Positions 51,086 to 59,279 of a stretch of 64,000 bases of DNA are shown here, one piece after another (position 1 is the first letter of the stretch; each line of letters begins with the position of its first letter). Where the stretch lies: NCBI RefSeq assembly GCF_000143825.1, contig NZ_CM000961.1:2129448-2193447 (forward strand), written 5' to 3'. The notes below the pieces were generated by a model. The model worked only from the letters and a program-made list of their open reading frames with translations. It was not told where the DNA came from and did not search any database. Position numbers and translations under genes: made by a program. The DNA is from Corynebacterium genitalium ATCC 33030. GTDB taxonomy: Bacteria > Actinomycetota > Actinomycetes > Mycobacteriales > Mycobacteriaceae.

Positions 51086-52738
51086 TTAGACCAGCCCGAT
51101 CCAGTTCCAGTAGGTCGCCGAGAACAACAGCACCAGCAGGTACCCGATGATCGTCAGCGGGATACCGGTCTTGAGGAACTGGCGGGTGGTGAACGCGCCG
51201 GTACCGTAGGCCAGCATGTTCTGCGGGGCGGAGACCGGCAGCAGGAAGCCGAAGCAGATGACGAACTGCTGGATGACCACGAAGCCCAATCCGCCGTTGG
51301 GCACATCCAATGTCGCTGCGAGGGCGATGAACACAGGGATGAGCGCCGACGACAGCGAGGTCGCGGACGCGAAACCAAGGTGGATCACGATGTTGAACAG
51401 CGAAACCAGCGCGATGGTGGCCAGAAGCGGCATGCTCTGCAAACCAATGGCGCCGAAGGTCTTCTCCGACAACCACGTCGCGGCGCCAGTCTCCAGCATG
51501 AACATGCCCAAGGAAATACCGACAGCGAAGACGACGAGCGTTCCCCAGTTGATCTTCTCCTGAGCGTACTTCCAGTCCATGACGCCAATGCCGGGCAACA
51601 GCATGATGCCGATGGCCACGATGGTGATCACCGAGGAATCAATGGGGTGAAGCACGCCTTCGGTCGCCCAGAACAGCAACAGGATTACCGCGATCGCGGT
51701 AAGACGCTTTTCTGCGCCGGACATCGGTCCCATCTCTTCCAGCTGCTTGTCGACGAGCGCCTTCCCGCCCTCAATCGACTCCGTTTCCGGCTTGATCGCC
51801 CAGCGCATGATGAAGTAGAGCGCGATCGACATGAGGACGGACCAGGGCGCGGCCCAGAGGAACCATTCACCCCACGACACGGTCCGGCCCATTTCCGACT
51901 CGATGAATCCGACGGCAACGAGGTTCTGGGCGGCAGCCGTTTTGATGCCCACGTTCCACACCGATACGGCCTGGGTCGCTGTGATGATCAACAGCGCCGA
52001 CAGTTTCGAGTTGGTGGCCAACCCGAAAGCCGCGACCATGCCCAGCAGAATCGGCACGACGGCGCCGGCGCGGGCCGTTGCAGACGGCACGAAGAACGCC
52101 AAGATGATGGAGATGATGATCGCGCCGATGACAATGTTCGATGTCTTCTCGCCGGCCAACCGCAGAACGTACAGGGCGAGGCGGCGGTGCAAGCCGGTCG
52201 CCTGCATCGCCACGGCCAGTGCGAGGGCGGCGGCAACGAGTGCGACGGCCGAGGACGAAAAGCCAGCCATCGCTGTCTTCAGGGCCGCGGACGTGCCGAC
52301 GATCTCACCGGGGTTTTCCGGGTCCTGCGAGAATCCGAGCAGCAAGGAAATCAAGCTGATGATCAGCACGGAACTGACCGGATAGGACACCGCCTCGGTG
52401 ACCCACATAATCACTGCGAAGGCGAGCAGACCGAGCGCGATCTGGCCCTGCCAGTCGATGGTCTCGATCGGGATGATCAGCACCGCACCGAGGGCAATGA
52501 AGGCCAAGAAGAAAGCAATCAGCTTGCCCCGGCCAGAGCTCTGGGGTTTCTCCGGGGCACCGCTGCTAGCTTCAGCTGTGGGGGTGTTGGGGTCCGTCGC
52601 CGTCGAGGGCGCGGTGGCACCGGAGGGTTCGGACGGGGTGGAAGATGACGCGGGGTTGTTGACCGCGGATGACAAGCGGAACACTCCAATCAAAGTCAGT
52701 GGAGAGACATGCGGACGCACTCTCCTCAAAGGGGTCAC
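51086..52738 (-). CDS. DASS-family (SLC13-type) sodium:dicarboxylate/anion symporter
   Basis: 550 residues from a GTG at 52738; a later TTG at 52675 with GGAG upstream is possible. A 65-residue Ser/Pro/Thr/Ala-rich N-terminus precedes about twelve helices. MWVTEAVSYPVSSVLIISLISLL, SATARAGAVVPILLGMV, AVSVWNVGIKTAAAQN and LFNIVIHLGFASATSLSSALIPVFIALA are characteristic DASS motifs (the SNT-like Na+ sites are degenerate here as SAT). Relatives import succinate, malate, fumarate or sulfate. The substrate is not determined. It converges with prfC. Confidence 0.87.
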   Translation of the reverse strand: MTPLRRVRPHVSPLTLIGVFRLSSAVNNPASSSTPSEPSGATAPSTATDPNTPTAEASSGAPEKPQSSGRGKLIAFFLAFIALGAVLIIPIETIDWQGQIALGLLAFAVIMWVTEAVSYPVSSVLIISLISLLLGFSQDPENPGEIVGTSAALKTAMAGFSSSAVALVAAALALAVAMQATGLHRRLALYVLRLAGEKTSNIVIGAIIISIILAFFVPSATARAGAVVPILLGMVAAFGLATNSKLSALLIITATQAVSVWNVGIKTAAAQNLVAVGFIESEMGRTVSWGEWFLWAAPWSVLMSIALYFIMRWAIKPETESIEGGKALVDKQLEEMGPMSGAEKRLTAIAVILLLFWATEGVLHPIDSSVITIVAIGIMLLPGIGVMDWKYAQEKINWGTLVVFAVGISLGMFMLETGAATWLSEKTFGAIGLQSMPLLATIALVSLFNIVIHLGFASATSLSSALIPVFIALAATLDVPNGGLGFVVIQQFVICFGFLLPVSAPQNMLAYGTGAFTTRQFLKTGIPLTIIGYLLVLLFSATYWNWIGLV

Positions 52739-52901
52739 CTTCCAGAATACGCCCGCCTGAGACCTGAAATGACTGGTCAGCCCCGGTTTAGGGCATGCGT
52801 TTTAGCTCACACAACCCTCCAACGTTTCGTTCATGGCCCGCAGCGCATCTATCGGATTGAACGTGGCTGACGCCGGATTGCGTGGGACTGGCCTGTAGCG
52901 C

Positions 52902-53771
52902 CTAGCCGCCCAGGAATTCCATCCATTCGTCCCATTCACGCTCCATTTGAGCCTGCCCCAGAATGTAGTTCGTGTTGAGCTTGGTCACATTGCGTTCTGA
53001 TGCATCCACGCTCATCTGATCCGGAAAAAAGACCTTCGCTCGGCCATCTTGCTCTAGCTCCAGAATGCGTTTCTTGGACGCGTTGTACCGCCCCGGCCGG
53101 ACAATTAATGCCTCTGCGACGGCGGGATGCTTATTGAACAACCTGCGGGTCGCGATCGGCCGTGTCACCGTCGGCCGGACGTAGTCCCGTTCCTTGGTGG
53201 CGAGAACGAGGAATTTGGTGAAGCCGGCTTTCTCGGCGGCGTCGATAAGCAAGCCCCCCGAATACCCCAACGCACCGTCGACGTACTGGATACCGTCGAT
53301 CTCTGCCATCGGCATGATCTTCGGCAGCGTGGACGACGCGCGCGTGACTTTGCCTACGGTCTCGATGTTCGCGAGATCCTTCTTCGTCCACTGCACGGTG
53401 TGGCCAGTGTCGGCGCGGACCGCCTCAATGTGAACCTCAGTGTCCGTGTTGGACAGGAACGCGTCCCAGTCGAACGGCAAGACATCGTTGGAGCGCTCAT
53501 AAATGAACTCGGCGTTGAAGTAACCGCGACCGCGGGCCAGCGATTTCCAGCCGCCGAACTCTGCATTGGCAGCCATATTCGTGAACGCCTCGCGGGCACG
53601 GTGTGCGTCGCGGGACACGTAGTTGATCGCATGCCCCGAACCAGCCGACACTCCCCCAGCCCAGCCAAATACGACGTGTTCCTGGATGAATCTGACGATG
53701 GCGGGAGCGGTATAAGAGTTGCGCATCCCACCACCCTCGAGAATAAGGGCAGTGTCGGTGGCATCGATCAT
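52902..53771 (-). CDS. Patatin-like phospholipase (tandem copy 1)
   Basis: 289 residues; a TAAACT box (53780-53785, minus strand) lies 8 nt before the ATG. The oxyanion loop is LEGGGMRNSYTAPAI (usual GGGxRG, here Asn for Gly), the nucleophile elbow is GGVSAGSGHAIN (GxSxG) and the catalytic Asp is in YVDGALGYSGGLLIDAA. The protein resembles YjjU-type bacterial patatins. It is a diverged paralog of the next gene, with aligned motifs along the whole length. A CGTCGATAAGC copy is in frame as Leu-Ile-Asp (53240-53250). Confidence 0.88.
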   Translation of the reverse strand: MIDATDTALILEGGGMRNSYTAPAIVRFIQEHVVFGWAGGVSAGSGHAINYVSRDAHRAREAFTNMAANAEFGGWKSLARGRGYFNAEFIYERSNDVLPFDWDAFLSNTDTEVHIEAVRADTGHTVQWTKKDLANIETVGKVTRASSTLPKIMPMAEIDGIQYVDGALGYSGGLLIDAAEKAGFTKFLVLATKERDYVRPTVTRPIATRRLFNKHPAVAEALIVRPGRYNASKKRILELEQDGRAKVFFPDQMSVDASERNVTKLNTNYILGQAQMEREWDEWMEFLGG

Positions 53772-53782
53772 AACTTGCTAGT

Positions 53783-54658
53783 TTACGCGCCGGACCCCTC
53801 GAGGAAAGCCTTCATAGCGGGCCACTCGCGCTCCAGCTGCTCTTCACCAGCGGCGAAGTTCTTCTCCAGCTTGTGCACCTTGAACTCAGCGTTTTCCACC
53901 ATCATGTTCTCCGGGAAGAACGCGTACGCATTGCCAGCGTTCTCCAGCTCAACGATGCGATCCTTGGCGCGGTTGTACTTGTCTGGGCGCTCGATCGTAC
54001 GGCGCGCGACCTCGGGATACTTAGGGAACATACGGCGGATCATCGCTGGACGGTTGACCGGCTCGCGCACATAGTTGCGGTCCTTGGTGCCCAGCACCAG
54101 GAACTTCTTGAAACCAGCCTGCTCGGCAGCATCGATGACAAGGCCACCGCCGTCACCTAGAGCACCGTCGACGTACGGCACGCCGTCGATGTGCGCCATC
54201 GGCATCAACATCGGCATCGTGGAAGAGGCGCGGATGACCAGGTTCATGAAGTCTTCGTCGAAAAGCTCCTCGTTGTGCCATGCGACTGATTCGCCAGTGT
54301 CCGCACGCACGGCTTCGATGTGGAGCGGTGTTTCAGCCTGTTTGAACGCGTCCATGTTGAACGGCAGCTCACCGCCGCGGTCCTGGAACATGAATTCTGC
54401 GTTGAGCAGACCGCGTCCCAGTGCGAGCGAGCGCAAGCCGCCGATCTTGGGGTGGCCCATGAAGGTGGTGAATGCCTCGCGGGTGCGCTCCGCATCCCCG
54501 GACAGGAAGTTCACGGAGTGGATGGCGCCGGCGGACACCCCGCCTACCCAGCCGAATTGGACACCTTCCTCAATGAGTTTGATGATCACCGGGGCGGTGT
54601 AGGAGTTACGGGTTCCGCCGCCCTCAATGACGAGAGCAGTATCACGTGCGTCAATCAT
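53783..54658 (-). CDS. Patatin-like phospholipase (tandem copy 2)
   Basis: 291 residues; a TACACT box (54667-54672, minus strand) is 8 nt before the ATG. The motifs are IEGGGTRNSYTAPVI, GGVSAGAIHSVNFLSGD and YVDGALGDGGGLVIDAAEQAGF, so the Ser-Asp dyad is intact. It begins with the same MIDA-x-DTAL sequence as copy 1 and the two share GMRN/GTRN-SYTAP, HIEAVRADTG and RASSTLP/RASSTMP. The 11-bp gap between the genes contains the promoter box of copy 1's leader, so each has its own -10. Confidence 0.88.
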   Translation of the reverse strand: MIDARDTALVIEGGGTRNSYTAPVIIKLIEEGVQFGWVGGVSAGAIHSVNFLSGDAERTREAFTTFMGHPKIGGLRSLALGRGLLNAEFMFQDRGGELPFNMDAFKQAETPLHIEAVRADTGESVAWHNEELFDEDFMNLVIRASSTMPMLMPMAHIDGVPYVDGALGDGGGLVIDAAEQAGFKKFLVLGTKDRNYVREPVNRPAMIRRMFPKYPEVARRTIERPDKYNRAKDRIVELENAGNAYAFFPENMMVENAEFKVHKLEKNFAAGEEQLEREWPAMKAFLEGSGA

Positions 54659-54699
54659 GGTTCACCAGTGTACGGGGTCACAGGCCGCCTGCGGACCAT

Positions 54700-55581
54700 T
54701 TAGGGCGTGAGCGCCCCACCTGTAACGCCGAGGGTCTCACCGGAGATAAAAGAGGCTTCCTCAGATGCCAAGAACACGTAAGCACCAGCACATTCGACGG
54801 GCTGACCTGCCCGTCCCAGACCGGATTCCTGGCCGAACTCGGTGAGCTTCTCCATCGGCTGGCCGTAGCTCGGCTGCAGCGGGGTCCACACCGGACCCGG
54901 CGCGACAGCATTGACACGGATGCCCTTTTCCAGCAGCTCCATGCTCAAGCCCTTCGCCATGTTGTTCATCGCGGCCTTGGTCACGGCGTAGTGGTTCAGG
55001 CCCGGCGTCGGGTCATACGCCTGAATGGAGGAGGTGAAAAGGATGGACGAGCCGGGTTTCAGGTGCGGCAACGCCGCCTTGGTCACGCGGAAGGAGCCGT
55101 AGATGTTGGTTTTCATCGTGGCATCGAACTCTTCATCGTCGATGTCCAGGAACGATTCGGCGAAGATCTGGCGCGATGCGTTGTTGACCAGGATGTCCAG
55201 GCCACCCAGCTCGTCGAGGGCCGTCTGCACGGTCTTGGTGCAGGTATCTGGATCCTGCAGATCGCCTGGGATGCCCACAGCCTTGCGGCCGGCCTCCTCA
55301 ATGGCGGCCAGCACGCGGTCAGCGTCGACCTGCTCTTCTGGCAGGTACGCGATGGCAACGTCAGCACCCTCACGGGCGTAAGCGATGGCGACGGCAGCAC
55401 CGATGCCGGAGTCACCACCGGTGATCAGCGCTTTGCGGCCTTCGAGGCGGCCACGACCCACGTAAGACTCCAAACCGATGTCGGCGGTCGGTTCCATTTC
55501 AACGTCCAGGCCCGGGTGGGGCTGGCGCTGTTCGGGCGGGGAGATTGTCGGGTACTTGCTGCGGGGGTCAATGAGAGACAT
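54700..55581 (-). CDS. SDR family oxidoreductase
   Basis: 293 residues from the ATG at 55581; a TACGGT box (55589-55594, minus strand) is exactly 7 nt upstream. About 45 residues precede the Rossmann core GRKALITGGDSGIGAAVAIAYAREGADVAI (TGxxxGIG). The catalytic set is SSIQAYDPTPGLNHYAVTKAAM (Ser, Tyr-x-x-x-Lys) and the end is ISGETLGVTGGALTP. It resembles the YhdF/YghA-type general-stress dehydrogenases with the N-terminal SPPEQRQPHPG segment. The substrate is unknown. Confidence 0.92.
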   Translation of the reverse strand: MSLIDPRSKYPTISPPEQRQPHPGLDVEMEPTADIGLESYVGRGRLEGRKALITGGDSGIGAAVAIAYAREGADVAIAYLPEEQVDADRVLAAIEEAGRKAVGIPGDLQDPDTCTKTVQTALDELGGLDILVNNASRQIFAESFLDIDDEEFDATMKTNIYGSFRVTKAALPHLKPGSSILFTSSIQAYDPTPGLNHYAVTKAAMNNMAKGLSMELLEKGIRVNAVAPGPVWTPLQPSYGQPMEKLTEFGQESGLGRAGQPVECAGAYVFLASEEASFISGETLGVTGGALTP

Positions 55582-55604
55582 GACACCCACCGTACGCAAG
55601 AACG

Positions 55605-56807
55605 TTAGTCCCGGTCGCCGCTGCGCTTGACGCTCTCCTGCTCCTCCATCTCGCGCTTGGACTGTGCATCCTCGTAGACATCCCGCGCCAGCCGGTGCAG
55701 GAAACCCACGATCTTATACCGGAACAGCACGGCGTCTTGCGACCTCGGCGCCGCCTGCACCATCTCTTCCGCGTTCCACCCCATCTGGAGCTCTTTGGCC
55801 CGCAAGATCTCCGCGTCGAGTTTCACTCCGAGCAGCAGCACAATATTCATTGCCCAGACCATCACGAGCATCGCCAGGACAGACCCGAAGGCCCCGTAGG
55901 CGCTCTGAAGCCCGAAGTTGGACACGAACCAGTTGAACAGCGCCCACAGCAGGCCAATGACCACAAGCGCCAGTGCAGAGCCGACGGTGAGTAGGCGGAA
56001 CCGCCCCGGCCGCACATTCGGTGCGAAGTAGTACAGGCAGGACACCAATGCGATCGCGGCGAGAATCACCACTGGGTAGCGCAACCAGTTCCAGACGGGG
56101 ATGAAGATCTGGTTGAGGTAGTCCACCACCCCTTGGAGCCGCAGTGGCTCCGCGATGGGCCCTAATACCGCGTCCACGATCGATGTGCGCAGCACTACAC
56201 CTGCGACCATGATCACGCCACCGAGCACCATCAGCACCGTGATCCCCCACATGGTCAGCCAGGTCACCGGTAAGCTGCGCCCCTCGGTACGGGTGTAGAT
56301 CACGTTGCAGCTACGGGAAAACGCCCTCACATACGCCGACGAAGAGAAAAGCGACACTAATAGCGAAATGATGATGGCCACGGTGCTCTGCTCCGGGGTA
56401 CCGGCGACGTTGAGGAGAAGGTCGAGTGCTTGCTCTCGCAGCTCTTCAGGCACCGTGTCCTCAATCACCCCGCCCATGAACTCGCGCAAGTCATCTTTGT
56501 CTGACGGGAACATCAGCGTGACCAGCGAGTAAAACGCGAGCAGAGTCGGCGCCATCGCAGTAATAGTGAAATACGTCAGCGTCGCACCCCGGTCCATGAG
56601 CGCGATCGGCCCGAAATCGAGCACAGTGCGCGCGATGACGAGCTTCCAACCCTTCCAGCTCAGACGGTTTCCCCTTTGCAAAGCCTTGGGGTTCTTGTCA
56701 GGCGGATCCACCAGGACTGTCTCGCCCGGCCCGTAGGTTTGGACTAGTTGCGCAGGGCGCGCGATGATCTCTTTGTCTGCGCCCTTTGCGCTGTCGTCCT
56801 CGCTCAT
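55605..56807 (-). CDS. YihY/BrkB family inner-membrane protein
   Basis: 400 residues from the ATG at 56807; a TAAGGT box (56815-56820, minus strand) is exactly 7 nt upstream. A hydrophilic N-terminus is followed by about six helices: DRGATLTYFTITAMAPTLLAFYSLV, SAYVRAFSRSCNVIYTRTEGRSL (typical loop), LPVTWLTMWGITVLMVLGGVIM, and GSVLAMLVMVWAMNIVLLLGVKLDAEI. The charged C-terminus is cytoplasmic. The family was once proposed as RNase BN, which is not supported; the function is unknown. Confidence 0.9.
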   Translation of the reverse strand: MSEDDSAKGADKEIIARPAQLVQTYGPGETVLVDPPDKNPKALQRGNRLSWKGWKLVIARTVLDFGPIALMDRGATLTYFTITAMAPTLLAFYSLVTLMFPSDKDDLREFMGGVIEDTVPEELREQALDLLLNVAGTPEQSTVAIIISLLVSLFSSSAYVRAFSRSCNVIYTRTEGRSLPVTWLTMWGITVLMVLGGVIMVAGVVLRTSIVDAVLGPIAEPLRLQGVVDYLNQIFIPVWNWLRYPVVILAAIALVSCLYYFAPNVRPGRFRLLTVGSALALVVIGLLWALFNWFVSNFGLQSAYGAFGSVLAMLVMVWAMNIVLLLGVKLDAEILRAKELQMGWNAEEMVQAAPRSQDAVLFRYKIVGFLHRLARDVYEDAQSKREMEEQESVKRSGDRD

Positions 56808-56892
56808 ATCCCTCACCTTATCTGCCCGGCTCACACGTGCAGCGCATGTTCACAGCAGCTTTGCGCCAGGTTTCTCGGTTAAAATTAAAGAC

Positions 56893-57186
56893 ATGGTTCT
56901 TGTGGCAAGTGATCCCATCATCAGCGGGGATACGGCCTTTGGTCTCGGCTTCCTGTTCATGATGCTGCTCGGTGTGGCTGCGGTCGTCCTGTTCTTCTGG
57001 GCTCTGTTCAGCATCATCCTGGATAAAGGCCTTCAACCTGCGCCCAAGCTGCTCTGGGTCATTGTGGTGCTTTTGCTTCCGGTCATCGGGCCCTTGCTGT
57101 GGATCTTTCTCGGCCACAAGGTGGGGCGTCACACCACCCCACTCCAGCCTGGACAAGAACCGCCACCGTGGGAGCGCAAGGACTAA
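56893..57186 (+). CDS. PLDc_N-type small membrane protein (tandem copy 1)
   Basis: 97 residues from the ATG at 56893; a TAAAAT box at 56880-56885 is exactly 7 nt upstream. Two helices (about 16-42 and 50-70) surround the conserved ...KLLWVIVVLLLPVIGPLLWIFLG motif of the phospholipase D N-terminal domain (PLDc_N). Only this domain is present, no nuclease. It is divergent from YihY. Confidence 0.8.
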   Translation: MVLVASDPIISGDTAFGLGFLFMMLLGVAAVVLFFWALFSIILDKGLQPAPKLLWVIVVLLLPVIGPLLWIFLGHKVGRHTTPLQPGQEPPPWERKD

Positions 57187-57201
57187 AGGAAGGTTATATC
57201 C

Positions 57202-57474
57202 ATGGGCACGACTGAATTCGGTGAACTCGGTTTCAATGTTTCTTGGCTAGAAGTCCTGATCCTCGGCGGCATGGCCCTCCTCGCAGTGGCTTCTTTTGTT
57301 CTCTTTGTGTGGGCGATCGCGTCCATTATCAGAGCTGATTATCTCGATGGGGTCTCCAAACTCATTTGGGTCATCGTCTGCGCCCTCTTCCCCCTCATCG
57401 GCTCGTTGGTGTGGCTATTCGCGGGTCGTAAGCGATCCGGGCGCAGCGTCGACCCGAACTACATGCCGAGGTAG
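57202..57474 (+). CDS. PLDc_N-type small membrane protein (tandem copy 2)
   Basis: 90 residues, GAAGG about 8 nt before the ATG. Two helices with SKLIWVIVCALFPLIGSLVWLFAGRK repeat the layout of copy 1. The spacing (15 nt) and the Shine-Dalgarno place it in an operon behind copy 1. Confidence 0.8.
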   Translation: MGTTEFGELGFNVSWLEVLILGGMALLAVASFVLFVWAIASIIRADYLDGVSKLIWVIVCALFPLIGSLVWLFAGRKRSGRSVDPNYMPR

Positions 57475-57477
57475 CAC

Positions 57478-57876
57478 ATGGGTCTCTTCGACCGTGTCCG
57501 CACGCTCTTCGGCCGTGATACCGTCCCGCTCGTTGCCATGCCGCGCGACCCCCGCGAAGTGGAAGCACGCTCACTCGAGGTTCACACCGCGAACTTGAGC
57601 CCCGACACAGATGAAATCATTGTCATCATCACGCTAGACGAAGATGCGTTCCAGGAGCTTTCGCTTATCGACGCTCCCTTGCGCCTCACCTCCCCTACAT
57701 CCCGTCCCGTCACATTCGTGACCGGTATCACCGGCGGTGCCCCCACGTTGGACCCGAACTACGGCTGGATCATTCCCGTCACAGACGCGACCCGCGAGGA
57801 GCTCCACGCTCTCCCGCCAGGTCCGGACGAGCATGAGTTGGCCACGATTCACGTGGGACTCATTGTTCTGGAGTAA
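57478..57876 (+). CDS. Hypothetical protein in the PLDc_N operon
   Basis: 132 residues, starting 3 nt after the previous stop, with GAGG overlapping the end of that gene. It is mostly beta by appearance: EARSLEVHTANLSPDTDEIIVIITLDED, PLRLTSPTSRPVTFVTGITGGAP, YGWIIPVTDATREELHALPPGP. No motif is recognised. A CGTCGATAAGC copy codes for Leu-Ile-Asp (57663-57673). Confidence 0.7.
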   Translation: MGLFDRVRTLFGRDTVPLVAMPRDPREVEARSLEVHTANLSPDTDEIIVIITLDEDAFQELSLIDAPLRLTSPTSRPVTFVTGITGGAPTLDPNYGWIIPVTDATREELHALPPGPDEHELATIHVGLIVLE

Positions 57877-57910
57877 TGCGCGCTACTTCAGCACGTGCTT
57901 GAACAGCCGT

Positions 57911-59179
57911 TTACGCTGCCTGCGGCCTGGTGAGGTAACCAGAGCGGATCTGCACCGTGCGGATTGTCGCGGACGCCAACGCGAGCACCGCGAGCACCCA
58001 GTACGGCAGGGATGGTCCGACAAAGCCGCTCAGCCACTCAATCAACGGCGGGAACCCGAAGCCAATGTAGGTGGCCACGTAGTAAATGCCGATGACAGAG
58101 CCACGCTTTTCGGGCGGGCTGAATGTATCAACGTCCAGAAGCCCTTCGCGCAAGCACAGCCCGTACGCGAGGCCCAAGAAGACCGACGCCACGATGAACA
58201 TGACCATCGATGGGCTTGCTCCGCCGAGCGCCACCAGCGTCATGCCCGTTACCGCGCACAACGCACCGACGACACCGGAGTACGGGCCGAAGTTCATCTT
58301 CCGGCCGATCGCCTGGATCACCAGACCCGACCCGAAGGCGGTCACAGCGGCAACGCCCGGCAGGAACGCCCCAGACTCGAAGTACTGTCCCACGCGTCCG
58401 GACAGGGTGACAATCGCACAGGTCATGCATGCGAAGACCCACAGACCCATGGGGAATGCAGTCGCCAACGCCTTGCCGGCGGACTGCTCCACCGCCGGCG
58501 CCAGCTCATCTGCGTCGTGAGCGCCGTCTGCATCGTCTGCATCGTCGAGCGCATCGCGCTGAATGTCTTCCTCATCCACCTCTTGATGCAGGACTTCCCG
58601 AGTGTGCGGAACATCGCCGACGATGAAGGAGAACACGATCGCACACAGCGAAAGCAGGATCGACGCCACGTACGGGATGTAAATGGCGTTGCTAGCGCTG
58701 ACCGTGTGCGCGATGATCCCGGAGGCGATCGGCCCCAGCATGAAGCCCGAAGTGAGGAAGATGCCAGCCAGCGTCGTGCCTTCTGTGCCGCGCAAACGCC
58801 CGGCCCAAGCAGTGCCCGCACTGACCACCAGGCCCACGCCCAGCCCGACGACGAAGCGCGCTCCCAGCAATACCGCCGGGTGCTCCTGCCAAAACATGAG
58901 CGCGATGTTGCCCAGCATGGCCACGGTCGCGCCGACCATCACCGCCGGGCGTGAACCAAAACGGTCCGCGATGAGGCCGCCAGCGATCAGGCACGGAAAC
59001 AGACCCAGGGCGTAGATACCGTACGCACTGTTGACTAGCAGCGTCGACATGTCCTGGTTTTCCCGGAGCACCACGAGCACGGACGCGAAGTGGTTCGCGG
59101 CCCATCCGGCAGAGATGAGGAACGCTACCACGCTCATGAAGACAGTCTTGGAGTCTTTCGGCGTGAAGGTGCGGGTCAT
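57911..59179 (-). CDS. MFS transporter with acidic central loop
   Basis: 422 residues, GGAGG before the ATG at 59179. Twelve helices with a motif A-like GLIADRFGSRPAVMVGATVAMLG; the loop between helices 6 and 7 is acidic (EVDEEDIQRDALDDADDADG) from short DNA repeats. The protein resembles corynebacterial YfcJ/CynX-like carriers only loosely. It is divergent from dsdA, so uptake or export of D-serine or another amino acid is possible but not shown. Confidence 0.8.
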   Translation of the reverse strand: MTRTFTPKDSKTVFMSVVAFLISAGWAANHFASVLVVLRENQDMSTLLVNSAYGIYALGLFPCLIAGGLIADRFGSRPAVMVGATVAMLGNIALMFWQEHPAVLLGARFVVGLGVGLVVSAGTAWAGRLRGTEGTTLAGIFLTSGFMLGPIASGIIAHTVSASNAIYIPYVASILLSLCAIVFSFIVGDVPHTREVLHQEVDEEDIQRDALDDADDADGAHDADELAPAVEQSAGKALATAFPMGLWVFACMTCAIVTLSGRVGQYFESGAFLPGVAAVTAFGSGLVIQAIGRKMNFGPYSGVVGALCAVTGMTLVALGGASPSMVMFIVASVFLGLAYGLCLREGLLDVDTFSPPEKRGSVIGIYYVATYIGFGFPPLIEWLSGFVGPSLPYWVLAVLALASATIRTVQIRSGYLTRPQAA

Positions 59180-59279
59180 TGCAGGTGCCTCCTCCCGCGG
59201 AACAATGCAACGGTTGTGACCCGGGTAACTCTACTCCCGCTAATATCTACTTTCCAACAGATTTATAGAATGGGTGCTT

